64,000 bases of DNA, taken from positions 1,096,538-1,160,537 of the forward strand of contig QEOQ01000626.1 of the NCBI GenBank assembly GCA_010279815.1, written 5' to 3'. Of the stretch, positions 25,921 through 37,440 are shown in pieces (positions within the stretch are counted from its first letter, which is position 1; each line of letters opens with the position of its first letter). This stretch comes from Brachionus plicatilis (taxonomy: Eukaryota > Rotifera > Eurotatoria > Ploima > Brachionidae). Made by a program: the position numbers and the translations under genes. The notes under the pieces are model-generated. The model saw only the letters and a program-made list of their open reading frames with translations. It was not told the origin of the DNA and made no database searches.

Positions 25921-26955
25921 CTACACCCTTGGAGCGTTCTTGAGAGTGAAACTGTGATCAGGTTGTTCTTTAGCCTTCTGCAAATACTCACTAATATTAC
26001 TAATGGACACATTGGCGATTTCTTTGAGAGCTTCTCTGGTAAAATAGGCCTGATGGGCAGTGACGAGCACATTTGGGTAGCCGAGAAGAACACTCAAGTC
26101 TTCATCGGGCATGATGCCTTCCTCAATGGAGAACCAGTCATGGTCAAACGACAGGTTTTCTTTTTCATACACATCCAGAGCAGCTCCGCCAATTTTTCTC
26201 GACTTTATTCCCGCGATCAAAGCCTTGGTGTCAATGAGTCCGCCTCGTCCAGTGTTCACTATCAGGACCCCCTCTTTCATTTTGCCAACGGCCTCCGAAT
26301 CAATCATGTGCACGTTTTCTTTGGTCAATGGCGCGTGCAAGCTGATGATGTCCGATCTCGAGTACACCTCATCCTTGGTCTTGACATACTCGACTTGGTT
26401 TTTGGCAGCCCACTCTTTGTCCTCGTAAACATCAAAGGCAATTACATTCATTTTGAATCCGCGGAAAATTTCGCACACCAATTTTCCAATACGGCCAGTG
26501 CCAAAAACACCAACTGTCTTTCCTTTCATTTCAAAGCCGAGCAGTTTGCTGGTAAGAGACAAGTCAGCGTTTTTGGACCGCTCAAAGGCCATTCTCAAAT
26601 TTCTGGCCAAGTTTATGGACAGGCCGACAGCAAATTCAGCAATTGAGCTGGGCGAGTACGAGGGCACTGTGGCCACTTTGATGTTGCGTGCAGCACATTC
26701 AGCCAGATCCACATAGTCAAAGCCAGCTGAGCGGCAAGCAATCATTTTGCATTTGAGGTGATCGAACATTTCCTTGTCGACCTTGTCGTGAACAAATAGG
26801 GAGATGATGTCGGCGTCCTTTGCCAAAGCAACTGTGTCCTTGTTCAGCTTGGACTCCAGGAAGGTGGCCTCCACTGGCTCCTTCAGGCCGGCTACTAGAG
26901 GCTCCAAATATTGCTTGTCATAGGGCTTCACGTCAAAGAACACTATTTTGAACAT
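25921..26955 (-). CDS. D-lactate dehydrogenase (bacterial LdhA type), single exon
   Basis: A 344-residue NAD-dependent D-2-hydroxyacid dehydrogenase, predicted to interconvert pyruvate and D-lactate in the cytosol. All family landmarks are intact: CRSAGFDYVDL (74-84), Rossmann loop GTGRIG (152-157), acidic D175 after the second strand for NAD, NTGRGGLID with R237, E264 in LDVYEKE, and H301 in VTAHQAYFTREAL. The HQAYFTREAL box and full length match fermentative LdhA (HQAFLTAEAL) rather than glyoxylate reductase, phosphoglycerate dehydrogenase or CtBP. There is no intron, and base composition is visibly richer in G and C than its surroundings. Animals normally make L-lactate; this enzyme is rare in them and suggests transfer from a bacterium, now domesticated: an acceptor-like tttcacttttag lies 14 bases before the ATG. 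Exact substrate is inferred. Confidence 0.93.
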   Translation of the reverse strand: MFKIVFFDVKPYDKQYLEPLVAGLKEPVEATFLESKLNKDTVALAKDADIISLFVHDKVDKEMFDHLKCKMIACRSAGFDYVDLAECAARNIKVATVPSYSPSSIAEFAVGLSINLARNLRMAFERSKNADLSLTSKLLGFEMKGKTVGVFGTGRIGKLVCEIFRGFKMNVIAFDVYEDKEWAAKNQVEYVKTKDEVYSRSDIISLHAPLTKENVHMIDSEAVGKMKEGVLIVNTGRGGLIDTKALIAGIKSRKIGGAALDVYEKENLSFDHDWFSIEEGIMPDEDLSVLLGYPNVLVTAHQAYFTREALKEIANVSISNISEYLQKAKEQPDHSFTLKNAPRV

Positions 26956-29504
26956 TTTGAGTTTGTTTTCTAAAAGTGAAAATTTGGAAAATTTTTATTA
27001 AGTGTTCCGTTTTTATAAAAAAATCTCAAAAGACGCTTTTTAATATTCTATGATTATAATAATTATACAAAAATCGATTCTATGTGAACTATTGGTTGGA
27101 AATTTTTAAATTTTAATATTTTATCATGAATTTGAAGAGTGCTGTGCGAAAAATACTCAAATAATACTTTGGTGTAGCGCAAAAAAAAAATTCTACTTCC
27201 AGCCCTAGAACAAAAACAAAATAATTTTGTAATACCTTTGCGCAAAGAGAAAAAAAAATGCCTTGTAATGTTTTCTAAATCTATATTTTTATTTGATTAA
27301 ATAGTTGAGAAATTTAATAAATATTCTTGTTTAAATACTCTTTTTTTTTACAATCATAATTAATTATTTCAGCTTTATCTTGTAAAGATAGCTGACCATT
27401 AAAAATTTGTTTTTAAAATAAATTATTTCTGAGAATTGTTTTTGTTTAAATGGCGCTCTATTAGCAGCCCGCAAGCTTGGTTGTCTTGGAGTCTATTTTC
27501 AAAATTTGAGTTAGAAGAAAACGCGCATTAACTCCATGAATTCAACAAGAACTGATGAGTCATTGTGAGGCAGTTCTAGAATGAGCTTTTTTAATATATT
27601 TAAAAATGATGAACATAATTATGGGATGCCAGATCCATGAGAAATAACTGATTTATGGTTTGCTTTGATTAATTTAATTTTTGAAAATATTATAATTTTT
27701 TTTCCAAAAAATCCATAAAAAAAAAAAATTGATTAAAATATTTTTCCCAAGCTTAATCCTGATTTATTGCCGTGGATAGCGCTAGAAAAAGCTATTCTAG
27801 TCCAACCAAGTCATACTATTTAAATTCTATTATTATAAAAACGCGTTAAATTAAATTCAAAAAATTCAAAAAATTAAATTATAAAAATATTTTTGAATTC
27901 ATTTTTGTAATGAAATGATGAAGCAGTTTTTTGATTTTTTAATTCATGGAATTTGGACAAGTTTTAGATTTTCAATCAAACTTAAATTTTAGAAGTTAGC
28001 AAAATTAATTTTTAAAAAAAAAATGCAAACGACACACCTAGTTTTTAGAACTAGTATTAAAAATGTTCATTAAAGGGTGTTTTTAAAAAATAAAAGAAAA
28101 AAACATAAAATTAAAGAAAAAAACCGAATGTTCCAAAATGAACCAAAACTTTTTGTTTCTTAAACTTTTATTATAATTTTATGTAGACACGCTAAATAAT
28201 GAGCCAAAACATTATTTATAATTAATTTATCTAATACAACAAAATTTAAATGAATTTTACTGGTATTTTTTTTAACTTAATTAATAAGTCCAAATTTAAG
28301 ATTTTTACTTTCTGATCAGCACTGTTTAGTTATGTTAAAATAATTTTTTTATCTAACAATAAATATTCATTATTTTACACTGTAAAAAATTAAAAATGCA
28401 TTTAAAAAAAATTGTCTGAAGATGATAAAATCTAATAAGAAACTGTAAAATATAGAGAACTTTATTTATCCAAAGTTGGTTTAAAATTTTTCTAATATTT
28501 TTAGCCATTTAATTCAATTTATTTTTCAATTTTTTTTCCAAATTTTTGAATAATGTACCCTCATGACTCTTGGGCTAATAATATGATAACTTTTTAGCAC
28601 ATAACAAAAATTGCTATTTTATTTTTCATTTTTTCTATAATTTCAGAAATCAGAATATTTTAAGCCAGCTAAATAAAATAAATAATTTTTATATTAACTC
28701 GTGTTTCTAAAAAAAATTGAAAATATTTTTTTACTTATTGCCCTATACCAGTTTTACACCAGACTCTCATGGGATTTTAATAAGAAGTTAAAGAAAGCTT
28801 AAATCGTAAAGTTGAAAAAAAAGAAAACTGATTCTGTTAACTTTTTAAAAACTTATCTATTCAGTCCGCATAAAAAATTATGATTTGTGATTAAAAAATT
28901 TTTTGATTTAAATCCTACACTAATAACTGGAAAATCGATTTTAAAAAATGTAATTTTTAAATTCAAATTTTAATTTCTTAATGCAGCACAAGTGCTGGAC
29001 TTTTGGTTTTTAGTACGATATTTACTTATAATTTTGACAAGGGTTTACAATGAAATAAAGCAATTGATCTTATTGATATTTTGAAATTTTTTTCTAACTT
29101 TGAATTTAAAAAATTTTAATTGTTAAAAGGGAAAAATTTCATTAGAGACAAATTTGAGAGTAAGTAAAAGTTAATGTAATATTTTTATTTTTTTTTAAAT
29201 TTATAAATTTTCAGTTAGACAAGAATAGAATAAAAATTTTAAATTCAATTTAATAAAATAAACAATAACTAAAAAAAAGTCAAATGCAATTTTTGCTTAA
29301 ATATAACTATTACCCAAGTCTTAAATAATAAGGTAAAATTTATATAATTTGTATCATCATCTAAATACAAAATAAAACTTACTTGTAAATTGATTTTCAT
29401 TTCTTCGTCTGTTTCTCTTCTTTTTTATTTCTTTGCATTCCGCATTGGTATTCTCTAGTCCAGGTAAGAAGAAAGGATAAAATAGAGAAGAGGAAATGGA
29501 AACA
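26956..29504. other. Intergenic AT-rich sequence
   Basis: Promoter side of the dehydrogenase and 3' side of FAM91A1. No gene, RNA or repeat recognised. Confidence 0.5.
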
Positions 29505-29600
29505 AAAAATTGCCAAGATTTTTGAAAAAAGAATTGTACCTAAGACTGATCCTTGTGGAACATAATTATTTATCAAAGACCTCAAGTAAACAATCCAAAC
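29505..29600 (-). pseudogene. Fragment of non-LTR reverse transcriptase
   Basis: The minus strand reads RSLINNYVPQGSVLGTILFS. The PQGSVLGxxLF box is the strongly conserved fourth motif of LINE-type reverse transcriptases. Flanking frames do not extend the match, so this is a short dead fragment just beyond the FAM91A1 stop. Confidence 0.6.
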
Positions 29601-29648
29601 AAAGCAAACATTTATTTAATGATAAAAAAAATTTAATTAAAATCAAAA

Positions 29649-32163
29649 TTATAAAATCTTAATATCTTGGTCGAATAAAATACACTGTGTTGGAAACAAA
29701 ACAACAGACTGGTATAACTTTTTGCTTTTAAGTGCTTTACCATTCAAACAATTAATAACATAATCATTTGACTTGGCGATCACATCTTTATCTTCCTTGA
29801 TTCCAATTGTTTGATTATTTTGAATGAAATCAACTAGTTCTGTCGACACTCTCCGACTTATGTCCAGCATTGAATTCAAATTGGTCAAGCTTCCGAGATT
29901 ATTTTCTTTGAATAGACTCAATATGTTCAAGTTTAGCTTGTTATCAAACAATGGAATGCCGTATCTCAGATCCAAAAACAGCCATTCTTGGAATTTTTTA
30001 TCATCGTAGCCATTGGGGTTAATCATGGTTATGTATCCACAAAAGTGTTTTAAGCCTAAAATTTGATGCAATTTTTTGACAGACGGATGCTCGAACAATG
30101 GATGTGTAGTGTCATTGAAAGCAATGTGCAGTGTTTGAGCACCTTCGTCGAATTCCGAGTAGCACTGGACCAAAATAGGACCATGGAGCAGTAGATCGTT
30201 CAAGACTAGCAACAGATTGGAATAGCTTGCCACAATGGAATCATGGCCCCAAGTGTAAATGAGAAATTTTTCAAAATTTTTAAACATTTGCGGCACATTT
30301 TTAAGCCGATAGCCCTTTGGCAAAAACAAACTCACTGGACCATCTCCAATTAATTTATACAAATAAAGTTTAAACCAAAAACTGTTCATTTCGGGCACTG
30401 CTGGTCCGAAATGGAATGGACTGTCGGCACAGAGCGGCGGAGAGCTATGCGCCTCGCCTGAACTGCTGTACGGAGCCATCGAAAAAAGAATGGAATAATT
30501 TTTAGCCAAAATTCTTTGCCTTGAATCTTCATCAAGACTGGCCAGACTTTCACATCTTAGCAAATCTAGTCCCAAGGGCTCATCTTCGACAGCAATTTTT
30601 TTCCCATTTTCACATTCTTTAAAATCCGAAAAAAGCCTCAAATCAGCATTGTGGCGCAAAAACTGAATGGTTGACTTGAAAATCAGAGCATGGTCAAAAT
30701 AGCGCTGCGCTTCGCCCTCACTAATTTCGCTGGAGATTTTTTCCAACTCGGATATAAAATTGTCCAGCGATTGATCGGTCAGCTTTCCCACTTCAAACAT
30801 TGTCACTGCATGATTTTTTAGGCCCGATGATAAATTGCCCATCATCAAAAACGCTGTCAGCGTTGAATCGAACAGAAAGCCAATTTTTTTGCCACATTCG
30901 GTCTTGTCCGCAGAAGGAGATGGCATCAAAAATGAGCTCTCTGCTCTTGGACTTGGAGTTTTTAGGGAAAGACTCTCGGACAAGTTGATGCTAAGAGTGG
31001 TTGATCTGAGCTCCTCATCATCGAAAAAATTTTCACTCTTTTTCGAGTTCCATTGCAGCAGACTTTCCTCAGACTTCACTTCTTTTCTGATCTTTGATCT
31101 GTAATCTTTCCAGCTTGGATCAAAAGTTGACTCATCCATTTGTTTCTTTTTCTTGGCAATTGAGAGGCGGCAATAGAGCGAAACCGCATTGAGCACCAAG
31201 TCCAGGTCGATTTCCAAAAGAGTGGCCAATTCACCAAGACAAGTTCGATCATCAATTGAAACAAACAGCTTGTACAAAAGAGTCTCAAAGTAGTCACCAG
31301 TAATTCTGTTCATCACAAAGCTTTCCAATGGTGGCACCTCCACACACTCACTGCTCTCCAAACACACGTCCAAATAGACAAGACCCTTGCGGTACAATAG
31401 GTGCACACATTCATGGTTTAGTTTGCCGGCCTCTATCGGCTTTTCATAATCAATGATTGTGTCCAAGCATTTTTTTTCATCTGAGCTTAGCAGCTTGACA
31501 TCGTCGTCAGTAATGCAGCCAGGGTTGAGCCTCCACCATGGTTCGATAAGAATGTCACAAGGCTGAGAAGGCAGTAGAGACTTTATGGGCTTTCGCCTGG
31601 TGAACCCGATGGTCCGCAAACGACTAGATGACCTGTACTTGTTCATTGTATCTATGTATTGGTTTCTGCCGATTCCCAGCAGACGCACACAGTCAAATGC
31701 AGTAAAATTTGGAAGTGTGTCATAGCTTTTCTCTGATGCCATCAGTTGTGCCATCATGTCCAAATAGTAATTGAAGGGTGTAATACGGAGGCCTCTCACA
31801 TATATGTCACTCAGATGGTAAGGATACAACATCAAGTTCTCTTTGCTGTAATTCAACAAGTCTTCATAGTATTTTTTTTCATCTCTACGAATTTGTTTAG
31901 CTAGAAAATTATAAAGATGGAAAATTTTTTTTTTTTTAATTTTTTTTTTTTTTTTTACCAAGGCTTTCCTTGAACCGGACCTGATTTTTGATGCAATAAC
32001 TCACTATGCACTTTTCGTATTCTTTTTGGGAATTTCCAATCAGCTATACCAATTTTTTTAAATAAATTACTTTATTTTTTTTCTTGTTTACTTGTCTAAT
32101 GGTGTTTGGCAAATTGGTCCAATTTACATTGTTTCTGATCTGATTTTCCACTTCGGGATTCAT
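29649..32163 (-). CDS. FAM91A1: FAM91A1 homologue
   Basis: Endosome-to-Golgi trafficking protein; in vertebrates FAM91A1 links TBC1D23 and the WDR11 complex at the trans-Golgi. Three exons on the minus strand: 32163-32092 (MNPEVENQIRNNVNWTNLPN), 32043-31959 (IGNSQKEYEKCIVSYCIKNQ), 31900-29649; total 802 residues, against about 838 in human. Family blocks are clear in exon 3: RRDEKKYYEDLLNYS, LMLYPYHLSDIYVRGLRITP, NFTAFDCVRLLGIGRNQYID, GDYFETLLYKLFVSID, FDSTLTAFLMMGNLS and EGEAQRYFDHA. The middle Ser-rich linker and the C-terminus are the most diverged parts. The start is chosen from homology: the long exon's own ATG at 31961 lies in intron sequence (a Lys run from poly-A). An acceptor-like tttttacacag abuts the ATG. 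It is divergent from ZFYVE19 across 192 bases. Confidence 0.96.
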
Positions 32164-32355
32164 CTGTGTAAAAAATATTTTGGAAATTGAGGAATTTTTT
32201 CTTTTAATTTTCTTTCTTTTTGTCTTTTAATAAGCCAGGTACTTGGCGCAATCGTGAATAATTTATTAGATCACGTGATTAACAATAAATTATGCTAAAG
32301 GTTGGGATTTAAAAGTTTTATTAATTTTTTTTTTAAAATTATTAATTTAGAAAAA
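32164..32355. promoter_or_regulatory. Compact bidirectional promoter of FAM91A1 and ZFYVE19
   Basis: Only 192 bases separate the two start codons. The interval holds the perfect palindrome TCACGTGA at 32271-32278, an E-box of the MiT/TFE (CLEAR, M-box) class, and an E2F-like CTTGGCGCAA at about 32242-32251. Pyrimidine tracts with AG precede both ATGs. Motifs are seen; use by these factors is inferred. Confidence 0.55.
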
Positions 32356-33383
32356 ATGTCATGTTATCGATGCGCTGAAAAATTTCGATTTTTCAAAAAA
32401 GAAGTAAATAATTATTAATTTAAGCTTTGGAAGAATTGAAGAAATTTTAATTAAGCTAGGTTGTCCCAATTGTGGGTTTAGCTTTTGCTCAAAATGTTTG
32501 GACTTTAGGATAAAAGTTCCAAATAAAGGAGACAAGGTTTTGAGTGTGTGTCAGAAATGCCATGATTCATTGAAAGGTGAACAAAATTCAAAAGTTCAAG
32601 ACTATTCGCCTCCTAAGAATTTCGTCAAAATGGTCGAAGAAAACAAAACAAAAGTTGTGCACCAAAATCCGGACAAAGATATAGAATCCCGCTTGAACAA
32701 ACTCAAATCTGATCCGAAACGTAAATTTCGTTTCCTTTAATCAAATTAAATTATTGAAGATTTTAAGGATCTGTTCCTGAGTGTGGTGAACTAGAGACCA
32801 GACTCAATCAACTTCAAGGTAGAGATGAAACTTACAAAAAATTTTCTAATTTGCCAAGCAAACAAGTTGTGAATACGCCAGAAGATCTTATTGCAAAATT
32901 GACTGAAGAGGTTTATTTAAAAAAAAAAAAATTAAATTTATTTAATTTTATTAAAAAAGACTAAAATTGATCAAAATTATGATGAATTTGAAAAGAGAGA
33001 ATTGGAAAAATTAGAAGTACGATTGAAAAATCTCAAAAATGGCTTAAATTTAAACAACGAGAAGCCCACAGACCAAACTGTTCGCTCATCATCGAACATA
33101 AATACAGACCCTTATGATAAATTAGTAAACAATATGCTTGAAGAAGCTGAATTTTCTTTGAAAAAAGATGAAATTGATGAGGATGAATGGTGCTGTCTTT
33201 GCAATGATGATGCTACTATTAAATGTTCTGACTGTGATGATGATCTTTACTGTAAACGGTGCTTCAAGTAAATTGAATTATATTTAGTTTCAAAAATATT
33301 TTATAAATTTATTAAGGCAAACCCATAGTTCAGGTGAATTCAAAAATCATCAAAAATCAATTTTGAATTCGCCTCAAATGTAA
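32356..33383 (+). CDS. ZFYVE19: ZFYVE19/ANCHR, abscission-checkpoint regulator
   Basis: FYVE-type zinc-finger protein that in vertebrates binds PtdIns3P and VPS4 and delays abscission under Aurora B control. Five exons: 32356-32403, 32456-32720, 32768-32910, 32960-33267, 33317-33383; phases join to 276 residues (human about 470). The N-terminal finger [19 protein letters not shown] has zinc pairs C3/C6, C19/C22, C27/C30 and C48/C51. The RR/KHHCR core of classic FYVE domains is replaced by [13 protein letters not shown], as in ANCHR. Three leucine/arginine repeats ([34 protein letters not shown]) resemble the ANCHR MIT-interacting helices. The C-terminal box [20 protein letters not shown] with YCKRCFK and H331-type histidines after it is the ANCHR B-box-like zinc site. 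It is shorter than human mainly in the linkers. Confidence 0.94.
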
Positions 33384-33841
33384 ATTGAAACTAAAATTTT
33401 TAAATAAATTAAAATTTTGAAATTTTTAAATATTATATTTGAATCAATCTTTGTATTAAAAGAAATTAAAAGAAAGACCAGTTTGTTAATTTTGAATTAA
33501 AATTTAGATCGCTTTGGTTATAAAAACAGAATCCGGGTAATAATCTCGCTTTCAAAGCACTTCCACATATGATTTTGATGTTTGCGCTACTCTATTTCGT
33601 TTTTATTTTTCAAGATAAGCAATTTATAAATTAACAACGAGTATTTTTGTGTCTATGTTCAAGCTCTTAAATTAAATTTAAAAGATAAATTAATGAAAAA
33701 AATACTCAAGAAAATAAAAATAATCTAGAAATTGTGAAAACACCGAGTCAAGCACTCAAATTTTTTAATTTAATTTTTTTTAATTTTTTATATTTTTTTA
33801 AATCGAATAAAATTTTTATTAAAAATTAATATTTATTAATA

Positions 33842-34190
33842 ATGTTCAAATTGGTAAACAATAATGAACAAATTAAATTTAATGAAGGAATCAACTTCAG
33901 TCTTAATACAAAACCTGGTAGCCAAAGATACGAGTTGAGGAGAAATAGCTTTTGTCTTACTCGTGAAAGAATAAAAAACTGTCTTCCGAGATTTAACTTT
34001 TTTACAAATAGAGTTGTAAATGAATGGAATAAACTCCCAGAAGATGTAGTAAATGCAAAGAGCCTAAATAGTTTTAAAGCGAAGCTTGATAGTCTGATGG
34101 CGAAACAAAAAGAAGCGACTGCTACAGCTCTTTAGAGCTATGCTTAGATAACCCCTAAGCTGCAGATAACACTACTACTACTAATAAGTG
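33842..34190 (+). pseudogene. 3' end of a CR1/L2-like non-LTR retrotransposon
   Basis: A 97-codon open frame, MFKLVNNNEQIKFNEGIN to LDSLMAKQKE, matches the C-terminus of LINE ORF2 proteins: RRNSFCLTRERIKNCLPRFNFF, then NRVVNEWNKLPEDVV and AKSLNSFKAKLD. It is a 5'-truncated copy. It is followed by a short 3' region and an ACT microsatellite (34169-34185), as in the relic at 23166. The frame is intact, so the insertion is fairly young. It is not a cellular gene. Confidence 0.8.
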
Positions 34191-36497
34191 AAGCGTTAAT
34201 CAATTGTGTTAGAGTTATATATATTTTTACCAGACAAATAATTTTTTAAAAAATTCATTTTAAAAAAATATAAGAGTATAAAAAATAAAAATTTGAAGAA
34301 TTTCATTAATCTGAGTCAAATATTTGGTTATTTTGACTTATTTTTTTGTGCTTATTAGAAGTTTTATGAAGAAAAAATTAAAGATGGCCACATTTTGATT
34401 TTTTAACAGTAAAAAAATTAGTTAAATGTATTAAAATGATCAAATAATTTTTTGAAATTTAACTTCAAAATGTTCAATTTTTAAAAAGTTTTTTTGATAC
34501 AGAAATTTAGAAAATTTTAAATTTTTATTATTTATTTAAAAGAAAAAAGTACAGTTATTTATTCAATTATTTGCAGGATTAAATTTTAACCTTATGCGTT
34601 CTAATTTTTTCAAAATATTTTTAATTAAAAACTGTTTTTGTTCTAAATAAAAATTGAATTAGATACCGAAAAATGCTTAAATTTTTATTTAAAATTCAAG
34701 AATTTGATATTCAATTGCATAATATTTCATAACAAAGTGATCATTTTGTCTACGGCTGATTTTTCAAGTCAAAAGTTAACTGAATGCTGATTTATTAGTT
34801 TTTCAAGGCCAGAAAAAGACTTAGTTGAAAAATTTAATAGAAATACTTATTAAAAAAAATCGTGTTACTGCTTATTTCAAACTAGAGAAAAAATAATTTA
34901 AATAAAATTGAAATTGTTTGTTGCTAAAATTTCTTTTTAAATTTAATTTTGAAAATTTTTAGATTAATATTTTGCACCATGATACGAATTTTTGAAAAAT
35001 TCATGTTCCTTTATTTTGAATTCAAAATCTATGTCTTGTATTGCATGTCAATTTTATAAACAAATTACTTGGTTAATTCATATTTTCAATTTAAAAAATC
35101 AGGTAAAAAAATATTATTAAATAGAAATTATTAATTAAAAAATTATTAAAGATAAAGAGTAATCATTAATTTTAATATATGGATATTGGGTTATAATTTG
35201 TCTGCAAAGATCGTAGATGAAATCTAACAATTTCAATACAAAATTTGTAAAGGTACGACTAAATGATTGTTATTACATTACGTAATAATTCCACTTAAAT
35301 TTCTAATTTTACGACAGGTTAGAATTAATTTATTAAAAAAAGCATCTCATAAAAATCGAAACTTCTTGCTATAGGCTGACGCAAAACAATTTCTTGGAGT
35401 ATTGCTTGCTTGGATACTGACTTGAGTTCTTAATAATGATTCAAATGAAACCTTTGCTTTCGAGGAAGGAAATGTAATGGTTTAAATTGAAGATTAAACA
35501 AAATCAACTAAGCCTTACGATGCATCTATTTTTTTTTTAAAGATTCAAAGAGGCGTAAGTAGTCTAAAATCCCAGAATGAATGATTAATTTTTCTTTATA
35601 AATTTTTAAGATAAATTGAGGAAAAATTTTAGTTTGAAACAAAAAAAAACAAAATAAATTAAGTTTTAAAATGATCTAAAAACAATTATTTAGTGTAAAT
35701 AATTAATATTGTCTTTTTTTACATTTAAAATTATTAGATTTCGCTTTATCATTTTTTTTTTTAATCTAAATTTTCAATTTTTTATCTTGATTAGAACTGA
35801 TTCTAGTTTTTAACTTAATATTTAAGATTCAAATTAAAACACTTTTTGAGACTGATTGTAGATGCTTAAGGAAGGAGACATGTCAGCCCAGACGCAAACA
35901 TTTCTTATATAATTAAATCAACAAAATTTTCCAAAAAAAAAACATTAAAGTAAAATAAAATTCATATGTTAATATTCAGCTAATGAAATTTCATTTAAGC
36001 TTAGAGTCAATTTAGATTTCAATCAGTTTGAGTCCTTTTTCAGTTTATCATAAATTTCTGGTCAAAAATCAATTTAATATAAAAAAAAAACAAAACTATC
36101 TTTAGTTTAGTCGAAGATTTGAAAAAAATTAAAAATTTTAAAAGATGCTTAATAATAGCAAAAAGACAAGGTTTTTAAAAAATTTGCCTTCAAAATTTTC
36201 AAATAAATCAAATCTCATTGTATGAATCATAAAAAAAATATTAATTTATATTTATTGTTATTAATATACATATATTAATTTTAAATTTAATTTAAAATTT
36301 TTTTAAAAATAATTTAATTTTAATTATTTTTTAATATTCATTTTTAGTCCGTTCTGATATGAAAAAAAATAAGAAGTTCAACTTAAGAAAATAAAGTTTA
36401 ATTAAGAATATCAATATCTGCAGTATAGATATTTCTGTCTTCACTATCATTTCGCTAACGCTCAAAGCGTTTTGCCTTTTAAAACTAAGGCTATTTC
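34191..36497. other. Intergenic AT-rich sequence
   Basis: No gene, RNA or transposon recognised. Confidence 0.5.
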
Positions 36498-37440
36498 AGT
36501 CTTTGCTTCTGAACATCATGTCAATGACTGCTTTAAAACTATATATTGTTTTCCCACTATTCTCAGCATTCTCTGATAAACTGTTCCATGATTTTACATA
36601 GAGGTTTGTCAAGAAATTCTATCTCAATGAGCCTCCGATATTTATTTCTCGAACCAGTCTTTTTATCCCATGGATCCGTTCTTGATCAATGGGGTACTCC
36701 GCTTGTAAATACCTCTCAATTGGCCGCGTTATCACCTAAAACAACTCTTTTTACCCTTCCAATCAGAAAGGACTCAATCTATCTTAGAAGTTGACCACTT
36801 TCCCATATGATTCAAGTTTTGTTTTCAATTTCCTATGAGGAACTTTATCAAAATCTTTTGAAAAGTCAGTTTACACAATGCCCACATATTTGCCTTTTTA
36901 ATTTTCATAAGTTGCTTTATCAATGAACTTTAATAGATTTGTAATGGACTATCTGTTAGGTATAAAACAGAGTTGTTTAAAGTCCCAAATTTAAGCCCTA
37001 GTCAAAGACTTTTATTCATTTTTTAAAGTCTGGCCACATGAATTTTTGACCGTTCCAGGTAGTTATTTTGGCGGCCTAGTTAAAGTCAAAATCACTAAAA
37101 TTAAAGTCCAAGCCCGGACTTTAGAAATAACAAATAAAAGCCTCTGACTCAGATTTTTGAAAAAAAAAGTCCGGACTTTGACTTGACTTAAGACTTGTGA
37201 CTTTTAAACAATTCTGGTAAAACAACCATTAATTCGAAATTAATTTGTTTCTTAGTAAATAGTTATTTATTTCGTCCTTTTATTTTCTTTCCATTACTTT
37301 TCCGACTATTGAAGTTAGTAATAGAAGCCCTTAATTTGTAATCATCGTTTTTGATTCACTTTTATGTATAGGAGATACATTTGCTTTCTTCCATAATTTT
37401 GGTAGTTCAACCTAGTTAAAAGTATCCATTTTCGGAAAGC
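36498..37440 (-). pseudogene. Non-LTR reverse transcriptase relic, interrupted by a hAT-like element
   Basis: Read on the minus strand, frames in order give LPKLWKKANVSPIHKS, LTSIVGKVMERK and INNYLLRNKLISN, then the insertion at 36968-37216, then SITNLLKFIDKATYEN, TDFSKDFDKVPHRKLKTKLES, LIGRVKRVVLGDNA and TSGVPH, and finally, after an internal deletion that removes the YxDD box, MEQFIRE and YSFKAVIDMMF. Many stops. The family is CR1/L2-like, related to the 23166 and 33842 copies. Confidence 0.85.
36968..37216. mobile_element. hAT-like miniature element inside the reverse transcriptase relic
   Basis: 249 bases with inverted ends CAGAGTTGTTTAAAGTC and CAGAATTGTTTAAAAGTC. The 8-base flanks gtataaaa and gtaaaaca agree at six positions, consistent with an aged hAT target duplication. 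Inside, AAGTC/GACTT motifs recur many times, typical of subterminal transposase sites. No coding capacity. Confidence 0.65.

Noticed and set aside
25873..26646. 257-codon plus-strand frame
   Set aside because: Antisense shadow of the D-lactate dehydrogenase; no family features.
31901..31961. N-terminus MVKKKKKIKKKK of the long FAM91A1 frame
   Set aside because: It is translated intron from a poly-A/T run; upstream exons at 32163 and 32043 restore the family N-terminus in phase.
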